A stretch of 64,000 nucleotides of DNA from a virus. The DNA lies in the IMG/VR virus record IMGVR_UViG_3300027741_000024, positions 82,311 through 146,310 of that record. One strand, written 5' to 3'. Positions 58,400 through 64,000 of the stretch are shown here, one piece after another. A program made the translations under genes and the position numbers. The notes beneath the pieces are model-generated. The model was not told where the DNA came from. It saw nothing but the letters and a program-made list of their open reading frames with translations, and made no database searches. Each line of letters starts with the position of its first letter. Position 1 is the stretch's first letter.

Positions 58400-58759
58400 A
58401 TGAAAACTTTGCCTATTGTCGGTTCAACAATTTCCATAAATTGTCAATATTACACTGGTTCCGTCAAGTTTGATGGTGTCGTGGTCAATCCATACCGTTG
58501 GTTATCTGCTGACGAATTCTGTTTACAAACTGACAACAAGACCTTTCCTGTGTCAGTTATCAATCTTGCAAATGTTGTTGATTTGAAAATACTTAACGGT
58601 TCAACAACAACCATCCGCAAGTTCAAGGTCAAGGGTTCTAAGAATGATGAATATTTGGTAACATTGTCAGGAGAACACTATTCCTGTTCTTGCATCGGTT
58701 TCAAATATTACAGTAAATGCAAGCATATTACAAAGGTAAAAGATAAACTTGCCTCTTGA
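58400..58759 (+). CDS. SWIM zinc-finger protein
   Basis: 119 residues. C96-x-C98-x8-C107-x-H109 is the SWIM CxCxnCxH zinc finger, used for DNA or protein contact. Early-type promoter. Otherwise a small beta barrel in front. Confidence 0.7.
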   Translation: MKTLPIVGSTISINCQYYTGSVKFDGVVVNPYRWLSADEFCLQTDNKTFPVSVINLANVVDLKILNGSTTTIRKFKVKGSKNDEYLVTLSGEHYSCSCIGFKYYSKCKHITKVKDKLAS

Positions 58760-58784
58760 CAAAGGTATCACTACCTGATAGAAT
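58756..58784 (+). promoter_or_regulatory. sigma70-type promoter
   Basis: TTGACA (58756-58761), 17-base spacer, TAGAAT (58779-58784). Confidence 0.55.
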
Positions 58785-58793
58785 GATTATATT

Positions 58794-59183
58794 ATGATGA
58801 TTCACACATACCACAAATCAAAGAAAAAGAAAGTAACAAAAAAACAATTGCAAGACCGACAAGATTTTGAACGGTCTATCAATTCAATACCGTTACCTTC
58901 TGGTGCCAAGTTCCTTCCTACCAAGGTCAAGGTTCAGAAAAAGGCCTTGTTCACGTATCGTGTACCACGTGACATTGTACGAGCAGAATCTTTACCTGAC
59001 ACGGTTAAGGGCGCTCTGACAAAGACTGGCATCATGAAAGATTACCACAAACTCAGTAAATCTGACCGTGAGATTGTGGCTGATGTAGCGTCCTGCACGG
59101 CTCCATTGCATAAAGGTAACTATACCTATGTTACCGAAGGCATGAATCCTGCAAGTTTCGGTCGGAAAAATGAGGTGTTATGA
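58794..59183 (+). CDS. basic conserved protein
   Basis: 129 residues, very basic N-terminus (HKSKKKKVTKKQLQDRQDF) and YRVPRDIVRAESLPDTVKGALTKTGIMKDYHKLSKSDREIVADVASC. The basic start suggests DNA binding. ATG 58797 is also possible. Confidence 0.6.
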   Translation: MMIHTYHKSKKKKVTKKQLQDRQDFERSINSIPLPSGAKFLPTKVKVQKKALFTYRVPRDIVRAESLPDTVKGALTKTGIMKDYHKLSKSDREIVADVASCTAPLHKGNYTYVTEGMNPASFGRKNEVL

Positions 59184-59189
59184 GAGGGC

Positions 59190-59218
59190 TTGACAAATGG
59201 CAACCTTCATGTTACACT
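59190..59218 (+). promoter_or_regulatory. sigma70-type promoter
   Basis: TTGACA (59190-59195), 17-base spacer, TACACT (59213-59218), before 59251. Confidence 0.5.
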
Positions 59219-59250
59219 ATTATTTCTATTGTTAATTAGGAGTTTATATT

Positions 59251-59694
59251 ATGGCACGTACTAAATCAGGCAATCTGCCTCCTTTTGTTAAACTTTTGAC
59301 ACTGTTACAAACAGGCGAAGTTGTTACTAAAGATGAAATCGAATCAAAACTCGGTAATGATATTTACACTTACCGATTGTCAACATACATTTGGCATATC
59401 AAGACCAACACGAAAGGTGTTGTGAAAGTTATCAAAGATGGTCGTATTGTCTCTGGTTATCAGTTGACTAATCCGGATGCAATCAAACAGTTTCTAATTG
59501 ATGCTGGCGCAGGTAATTTTGTACCAGGTCAAACAACACTAAAACCTTCAACGGCAAAACTTGCTGCAGCATCTGTGAAATCACTCAGTGGTTTGAAAGC
59601 AAAACCTGCCAAAGCTGTAAAGCCAACTAAAGTTGCTGCACCAGTTGAAATTGTTGCACCTGTGATTGACGAGGTCGTTGAAATCACTGAATGA
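59251..59694 (+). CDS. winged-helix-like regulator candidate
   Basis: 147 residues. FVKLLTLLQTGEVVTKDEIESKLGNDIYTYRLSTYIWHIKTNTKGVVKVIKDGRIVSGYQL is a winged HTH layout. The C-terminus is an Ala/Lys/Pro linker ending acidic, so it may contact another protein. Confidence 0.6.
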   Translation: MARTKSGNLPPFVKLLTLLQTGEVVTKDEIESKLGNDIYTYRLSTYIWHIKTNTKGVVKVIKDGRIVSGYQLTNPDAIKQFLIDAGAGNFVPGQTTLKPSTAKLAAASVKSLSGLKAKPAKAVKPTKVAAPVEIVAPVIDEVVEITE

Positions 59695-59702
59695 TAAAAG
59701 TT

Positions 59703-59790
59703 TCGGGGGTGATGGCCATTCTACGCCTATATTTCATTAAACAACAATGACTGTCGTGAGACAGACACGTGCCCCCATTTTCTTTCTAAG
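59703..59790 (+). ncRNA. candidate structured RNA in a 102-base spacer
   Basis: GGGGG (59705-59709) can pair with CCCCC (59772-59776). Inside is a CTGTC-GTGA-GACAG hairpin (59751-59764) with a GNRA tetraloop. No ORF. It lies between a regulator and a membrane protein gene. Family unknown. Confidence 0.4.
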
Positions 59791-59796
59791 GTGATC

Positions 59797-60030
59797 ATGT
59801 CAAAATTTACAAATTGGGTTTCAAAGAAGTGGTCAGAGATTGAAGATCGTTCACTTAAAGCAATTGACTCTGCAAATTTTTACAGTGCATTATTTACTGA
59901 ACGACAAAAGTTTTACATGGTAGTGATTGTTATGGCATTTCTTGCCATGGTTGGTGCAAGAGGTGCTGTTGAGTTTATTGGTTTTGTTTATATTATGAAT
60001 AAGTTTACACCTGATGAGGATCAGAAATGA
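59797..60030 (+). CDS. small membrane protein
   Basis: 77 residues from ATG 59797. Hydrophobic VVIVMAFLAMVGA and EFIGFVYIM form two short helices. Conserved-looking start FTNWVSKKWSEIEDRSLKAIDSANFYSALFTERQKFYM. Overlaps next by ATGA. Confidence 0.6.
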   Translation: MSKFTNWVSKKWSEIEDRSLKAIDSANFYSALFTERQKFYMVVIVMAFLAMVGARGAVEFIGFVYIMNKFTPDEDQK

Positions 60031-60296
60031 AAACGATTATCCCTTTATTATTATTGAGTATGCTTACGGCATGTTCAACTGCTACACTAAAAGATCCTGT
60101 GGCTAATCCACAAGGTCTGACTAATCCAGATTTGATTAAAGTTCAACTTGAACAAATTGCAAAACTTGAACGTGAGATGGAAAAACGTGAACAGGAATTG
60201 AAGTATCAGCATTTGAAAGAACTAACACAAATGCAGATACAACAAAAACAAGCAGTATCTTCTGGTCACACTAATTGCAAATTACTTTGCTTCTAG
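60027..60296 (+). CDS. lipoprotein with coiled coil
   Basis: 89 residues; lipobox LTAC at about 13-16, then a Glu/Lys/Gln-rich coiled coil (LEREMEKREQELKYQHLKEL). The tail has CKLLCF. Confidence 0.65.
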   Translation: MKTIIPLLLLSMLTACSTATLKDPVANPQGLTNPDLIKVQLEQIAKLEREMEKREQELKYQHLKELTQMQIQQKQAVSSGHTNCKLLCF

Positions 60297-60297
60297 A

Positions 60298-60837
60298 ATG
60301 AATATTTTTTACTTACACCATGATGTGCGAAAATGTGCAGAAATGCATGTGGATCGGCATTGTGTTAAAATGATACTTGAATATGCTCAACTTCTATCTA
60401 CTGCTCACCGTATTCTTGACGGTGTTCTTTCTACTGGCGTCAGTCAATCTGGTCGGAAGAAAACTATATATGTTCTTGCCGATGACCGTGATACCGTTTT
60501 GTACTCTGCTACTCACGCTAACCATCCGAGCGCTGTATGGGTAAGGCAATCAGATAAAAATTATGATTGGTTGTTTGCTTTGTTTCAAGCATTGATGGAT
60601 GAATACACTTATCGTTATGATAAAGTTCATGCATGTTCTAAGTTGGAAATGCATTTGGCTAAAATACCTAACAATATTCCATGGAAACCTTTTACTGAAC
60701 CAACGCCTGCTATGCCTGATGATGTGAAGGTATTAAATGATTCAATTCTATCATACAGAAATTACTATATACAGAATAAGACACATTTAGCCAACTGGAA
60801 AAAACGTGATGTTCCAGAATGGTATATTACTAAATAA
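60298..60837 (+). CDS. conserved T4-like phage protein
   Basis: 179 residues. IFYLHHDVRKCAEMHVDRHCVKMILEYAQLLSTAHRIL is a highly conserved helical block in T4-like cyanophages and freshwater phages. Several His and one conserved Asp suggest a metal site, unproven. Function unknown. Confidence 0.7.
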   Translation: MNIFYLHHDVRKCAEMHVDRHCVKMILEYAQLLSTAHRILDGVLSTGVSQSGRKKTIYVLADDRDTVLYSATHANHPSAVWVRQSDKNYDWLFALFQALMDEYTYRYDKVHACSKLEMHLAKIPNNIPWKPFTEPTPAMPDDVKVLNDSILSYRNYYIQNKTHLANWKKRDVPEWYITK

Positions 60838-60841
60838 AATT

Positions 60842-61144
60842 ATGCCAACCTACGATTTCGTAAACACTGAAACAGGCGAAGAATTTGAGGAGTTCATGAG
60901 CATTTCCGCACGTGAGCAATACCTCAAAGATAACCCAAAAATTCAACAAATGCTAGGAGCCACATCAACGGTTTCTGGCGTATCAATTACTGGTAAAATA
61001 CCAGACGGTTTTAAAGAAGTTCTATCCAAAGTTGCCGAAAACCATAAAACATCTGCTGTTGCAAATGCACATGGTCGCAAGTCTATGAAAGAAATCAAAA
61101 CACAAAACTTAGTCAATAAACATATCGGAAAATTTGGGCACTAA
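60842..61144 (+). CDS. conserved T4-like small protein
   Basis: 100 residues from ATG 60842. MPTYDFVNTETGEEFEEFMSISAREQYLKDNPKI resembles FmdB-type starts without the zinc Cys, followed by IPDGFKEVLSKVAENH. Precedes phoH. Confidence 0.6.
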   Translation: MPTYDFVNTETGEEFEEFMSISAREQYLKDNPKIQQMLGATSTVSGVSITGKIPDGFKEVLSKVAENHKTSAVANAHGRKSMKEIKTQNLVNKHIGKFGH

Positions 61145-61184
61145 TTATATAATGCTAACTTGCTGTTGTATATAAGGAGCATTT

Positions 61185-61946
61185 ATGGCACGTAAAGCGG
61201 CACTAAAACAGGTCTATAGTAGTGAAGAATCGTTGGACTTTTCAAAACCAACTAATCGTTTGAAGTTAAGATTAGATGATATGAAAACATTTCAACCACT
61301 AACTGATAACCAGAATAAATTTTTTCAAGCATACAAACAAGGAGATTACTTTATAGCATTACATGGTGTTGCTGGAACAGGTAAAACATTTTCAGCATTA
61401 TATAAAGCTATTGAAGAAGTATTGGATAAAAGTAATACGTTTGAGAAAATTATAGTTGTGCGCTCAGCAGTGCAATCAAGAGAGATAGGACATCTACCGG
61501 GTTCTATAGATGAGAAGATGGATATCTATCAGCAACCATATCGTCAAATATGCGAAACACTTTTTGGTCGCAAAGATGCATGGGATAGATTAGAGGAACA
61601 AGGTCATATTGAATTCATTTCAACATCATTTATTCGTGGTATGTCATTTGATAATGCCATTATTATTGTTGATGAAATGCAGAATATGACCTTTGAAGAA
61701 ATTGATACTGTAATGACTAGGGTAGGTAATCAATCAAAGATTATCTGGTGTGGTGATTACAGGCAGACTGATTTGAACAAGAAGAAAAACGATGTATCGG
61801 GTCTATTGAAATTCTTTGACATTGCATACCATATGGGTGCATTCACTAGAATTGAATTTACACCAGATGATATCGTTCGTTCAAGTTTAGTTAAAGATTA
61901 CATTTTAGCAAAATTGAAGTTTGAGGATTTAGCAGAAAAGGCATAA
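61185..61946 (+). CDS. phoH: PhoH-like ATPase
   Basis: 253 residues. Walker A GVAGTGKT (61-68), IIIVDEMQNM as Walker B, and CGDYRQTDL match PhoH (RNA-linked P-loop ATPase). Common in marine phages; biological role debated. One-base overlap with the next gene. Confidence 0.92.
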   Translation: MARKAALKQVYSSEESLDFSKPTNRLKLRLDDMKTFQPLTDNQNKFFQAYKQGDYFIALHGVAGTGKTFSALYKAIEEVLDKSNTFEKIIVVRSAVQSREIGHLPGSIDEKMDIYQQPYRQICETLFGRKDAWDRLEEQGHIEFISTSFIRGMSFDNAIIIVDEMQNMTFEEIDTVMTRVGNQSKIIWCGDYRQTDLNKKKNDVSGLLKFFDIAYHMGAFTRIEFTPDDIVRSSLVKDYILAKLKFEDLAEKA

Positions 61947-62611
61947 TGAAAATATTTAATCATGTGAAGTTGCCGCAACTTGACTTTGACTTGAAAGCAG
62001 AAACAACCGAAAGTGGTAGACTCTATGCTACTCCCACAGGAGAAAAGTATAAGTCTATCACTACGGTACTTTCAAATCATAGCAAGCAAGCAATCATGGA
62101 ATGGCGTGATCGTGTTGGTGCTGAAGAGGCAAACAAGATATCAACCAAAGCGGCAAATCGTGGTACCAAAATTCACAAAATCTGCGAAGATTATATCAAC
62201 AACGAAATCTCTGAGATGAAGATGAAAACGTTGATGCCGAATTTAAAGGAACTATTCTTTAAGATCAAACCAATTATTGATGAGAAACTTGGTGATGTAT
62301 ATTCTCAAGAACAGGCATTATATTCACACCAATTGAGAGTTGCCGGCAGAGTAGACTTGATCGGTATGTGGAATGGTAAGTTATCGGTAATTGACTTTAA
62401 GACTTCTACCAAACAAAAAGAGGAATCGTACATTCAAAATTACTTCATGCAATGTACCGCATACGCTTTAATGTTTTCAGAGTTGACAGGAATGTGGATT
62501 GATGATATAGTAGTATTAATTGCTACTGAAGAAGGTGAATCGCAGGTATTTGAACGCCAGATCCATGACTATCGGAAACCTCTAATGAATTATATTGATA
62601 AATATGCCTAA
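61946..62611 (+). CDS. RecB-like PD-(D/E)XK nuclease
   Basis: 221 residues. EQALYSHQLRVAGRVDLIG then LSVIDFKTSTKQKEESYIQNYFMQCTAYA gives the E...GxxD...DxK nuclease core and QxxxY motif of RecB/Cas4-like exonucleases. Used for DNA repair or host DNA breakdown. Confidence 0.85.
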   Translation: MKIFNHVKLPQLDFDLKAETTESGRLYATPTGEKYKSITTVLSNHSKQAIMEWRDRVGAEEANKISTKAANRGTKIHKICEDYINNEISEMKMKTLMPNLKELFFKIKPIIDEKLGDVYSQEQALYSHQLRVAGRVDLIGMWNGKLSVIDFKTSTKQKEESYIQNYFMQCTAYALMFSELTGMWIDDIVVLIATEEGESQVFERQIHDYRKPLMNYIDKYA

Positions 62612-62624
62612 AATAGGAGGTATT

Positions 62625-63149
62625 ATGTTATCACTCAAACAATATATGGTGGAAGGTAATCCACTGGCAAGACTACATAAACACGCACAAGAAGGACGCC
62701 ATTATGCTGTATTATCAGCACATCGTCCAGAAGGTGAAGCAACACCAGAACAGAACAAAATAAGGCACAACGAATTGAAGGATAAACTTACTTCGCTAGG
62801 TTATGCTCACAAAGAAGTAGAAGGACACTATGAGGGTGGTAAAGAAAAATCAATTATGGTACATGCTAGAGGTACAGGTGATGAACATGGTAAAACATTG
62901 TTGCATGATGTCAAGAAACTGGGAAAGCATTATAACCAAGATTCCATCTTCCATCATGACACAAAATCTGCTAAATTACATGGAACAAATGCGACAGGTT
63001 TTCCAGGTAAAGACAAAGAAGAGGGCGTTGGTAAAACCAAGTTCAATAAACCTCATGCGCCATTTCAGACTGAGACTAAACCAAAGTCTGATAAACCATT
63101 GAAAGCAGGAAGAACTAGCAAAGGGTCGGCAAGATTTACGACAGAGTGA
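62625..63149 (+). CDS. DUF3293-like protein with capsid-targeting-like leader
   Basis: 174 residues from ATG 62625 with AGGAGG upstream. MLSLKQYMVEG resembles the other leader peptides. HYAVLSAHRPEGEATPEQNKIRHNELKDKL and GKEKSIMVHA recall DUF3293-type proteins. The C-terminal 60 residues are basic and disordered. Confidence 0.6.
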   Translation: MLSLKQYMVEGNPLARLHKHAQEGRHYAVLSAHRPEGEATPEQNKIRHNELKDKLTSLGYAHKEVEGHYEGGKEKSIMVHARGTGDEHGKTLLHDVKKLGKHYNQDSIFHHDTKSAKLHGTNATGFPGKDKEEGVGKTKFNKPHAPFQTETKPKSDKPLKAGRTSKGSARFTTE

Positions 63150-63152
63150 TAT

Positions 63153-63323
63153 ATGAATAAAAAAGAATATGATGAAAAGTTTAAAGAATACTTAAAAGAA
63201 AAGGGACCAAATCCAGGTACAACGTTTTTCGGTGCTTGGGGTTGGTATGCAATGATGAAAAATAAATTTAATGATGAATTGAAAGAACAAAATGGACAAA
63301 ATGGAACAGAAGAAAGAGTATAA
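63153..63323 (+). CDS. small basic protein, unknown
   Basis: 56 residues, KEYDEKFKEYLKEKGPNPGTTFFGAWGWYAMMKNKF. Overlaps the next gene by 23 bases in another frame. Confidence 0.5.
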   Translation: MNKKEYDEKFKEYLKEKGPNPGTTFFGAWGWYAMMKNKFNDELKEQNGQNGTEERV

Positions 63324-63423
63324 AACAACACTCGATCATTTTGAACGTTGGTTTGATATAGCGTTACGATTTGGTTGGGCATTGTTTATCTATGTTGTGG
63401 TTACTGGCCATTACATTAGATAG
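63301..63423 (+). CDS. small single-TM protein
   Basis: 40 residues; one membrane helix (LFIYVVVTG) at the C-terminus after an amphipathic start. Ends ten bases before the tmRNA helices. Confidence 0.5.
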   Translation: MEQKKEYKTTLDHFERWFDIALRFGWALFIYVVVTGHYIR

Positions 63424-63432
63424 TAAAGAATT

Positions 63433-63692
63433 GTTGTAATTCCTTCAAAGTAAAGGCATTCTGGACGAGGGTTCGATTCCCTCCATCTCCACCAAAAGCA
63501 TATTGTATAGTGTGTTTCTGATGGGGATGACCTGGTTTCGACAGGGTGAAATAGCAGAGAAGGCAACACGATAGGCGATGATCGTTAATCAAGCAAAACT
63601 ACAAATGCAAATGACGCATTTTATGGTGAAGATCGCCTAGCAGCGTAACTCACTTGGGGTTTAGGGAGTGTCCTTATTAACCAATCACTCCC
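63433..63692 (+). ncRNA. ssrA: circularly permuted (two-piece) tmRNA
   Basis: The acceptor piece comes first: P2 3' strand, T-arm GAGGG-TTCGATT-CCCTC (63467-63483), CATCTCC, discriminator A and CCA (63492-63494). After a 28-base intervening segment the coding piece starts at 63523 with GGGGATG, then the TGGTTTCGAC tmRNA signature. GGGGATG pairs with CATCTCC, giving G3-U70, the alanine identity pair. CAGGGTG/CATTCTG and GAAGG/CCTTC (plus CAAC/GTTG) rebuild helix P2 across the two pieces. The tag ORF resumes at GCA 63607 and reads ANDAFYGEDRLAA, stop TAA 63646-63648. TAGGCGAT/ATCGCCTA forms P5 around it. Confidence 0.92.
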
Positions 63693-63709
63693 ACCAAATT
63701 CTATACATT

Positions 63710-64000
63710 ATGAAAATCTATAAGTCAAATTATCGTAGTCATTGGATTTCTCCATATGTTATATTGGAGAAAGTTTTCTTTTGGCGTGAGATTGATTATG
63801 ATGAACCACTCATTGAAAAACTTTCCAACTTCCTCAATCCTTTTTCTGTAGCATGGATGAATTTTCTTGACTTTGTGCATCCACAAATCAATTACATAAA
63901 GATTGATCGTTGGGATACATGGTCAATGGATCATACATTAGCCGATATTATTCTACCAATGTTGAAGCAAATGCGTGATACCAAACATGGTTCACCTCTT
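63710..64000 (+). CDS. conserved T4-like protein (partial, runs off the window)
   Basis: 97 codons from ATG 63710 with no stop before the end. KIYKSNYRSHWISPYVILEKVFFWREID, FLDFVHPQINYIKID, DTWSMDHTLADIILPMLKQMRDTKHGSP is a highly conserved hypothetical of T4-like phages. Function unknown. Confidence 0.8.
   Translation, partial: MKIYKSNYRSHWISPYVILEKVFFWREIDYDEPLIEKLSNFLNPFSVAWMNFLDFVHPQINYIKIDRWDTWSMDHTLADIILPMLKQMRDTKHGSPL

Noticed and set aside
63664-63692. GGGAGTG/CACTCCC hairpin followed by ACCA read as a second tRNA-like 3' end or terminator
   Set aside because: No T-arm precedes it and no T-run follows; it is better seen as the 3' hairpin of the tmRNA coding piece.

Overview
The window looks like one continuous stretch of a T4-like (Straboviridae/cyanomyovirus-type) phage genome that infects a Gram-negative bacterium. 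It is AT-rich and very tightly packed, with nearly every gene on the + strand and many ATGA stop/start overlaps. T4-type replication genes are present: uvsX, gene 41 helicase, gene 61 primase, rnh, phoH, nrdA/nrdB and thyX. It also has T4-type late promoters (TATAAATA) and a series of host sigma70-type promoters (TTGACA-N17-TATAAT). The host is probably a betaproteobacterial methylotroph (Methylophilaceae-like). That is an inference from a PqqA precursor peptide gene (PQQ is the methanol dehydrogenase cofactor), a circularly permuted tmRNA gene (a form known in some beta- and alphaproteobacteria and cyanobacteria), an LpxH-type lipid A hydrolase and a phasin-like protein.

Layout. 0-4.7 kb: recombination and replication (UvsX, gp41) plus a 2OG-Fe(II) oxygenase. 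4.7-7.5 kb: late-type proteins, one with a nucleotidyltransferase KxDG motif. 7.5-14 kb: an overlapping sugar/cyclitol operon (glycosyltransferases, methyltransferase, sugar nucleotidyltransferase, APH-type kinase, sugar-phosphate cyclase of the EEVS/DHQS family, SDR). 14-22.7 kb: virion and internal proteins, including a nucleotidyltransferase-kinase fusion and Lys/Glu-rich proteins with repeated LDEL-type motifs. 22.7-25.5 kb: a lysis cassette (spanin pair, GH19 endolysin, membrane proteins). 25.5-31 kb: primase, ThyX and class Ia ribonucleotide reductase. 31-37.2 kb: accessory envelope and nuclease genes (LpxH-like, exported nuclease, GIY-YIG, phasin-like, DD-carboxypeptidase, second 2OG oxygenase) and tRNA-Arg. 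37.2-48.3 kb: dozens of very small genes driven by sigma70-type promoters, interrupted by a tRNA group (Glu, Ser, Trp, and later Gly). 48.3-51.8 kb: pqqA, the only minus-strand gene, and rnh. 51.7-54.8 kb: a second sugar cluster and a ClpP-like protease. 54.8-58.3 kb: virion proteins ending in a 937-residue glycine-rich adhesin. 58.4-64 kb: regulators, PhoH, a RecB-like nuclease and the permuted tmRNA.

The strongest observations are these: (1) a two-piece (permuted) tmRNA with a readable proteolysis tag, G3-U70 alanine identity pair and compensating helices; (2) a 24-residue PqqA peptide gene with the Glu/Tyr crosslink pair; (3) a cyclitol-type biosynthetic operon; (4) a late promoter placed in the loop of a perfect 13-bp inverted repeat that covers the ribosome binding site of the next gene; (5) six unrelated proteins sharing an N-terminus like the T4 capsid-targeting sequence, suggesting enzymes packaged in the capsid. 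No database searches were run. Family names come from motif recognition, and each entry states how sure that is.
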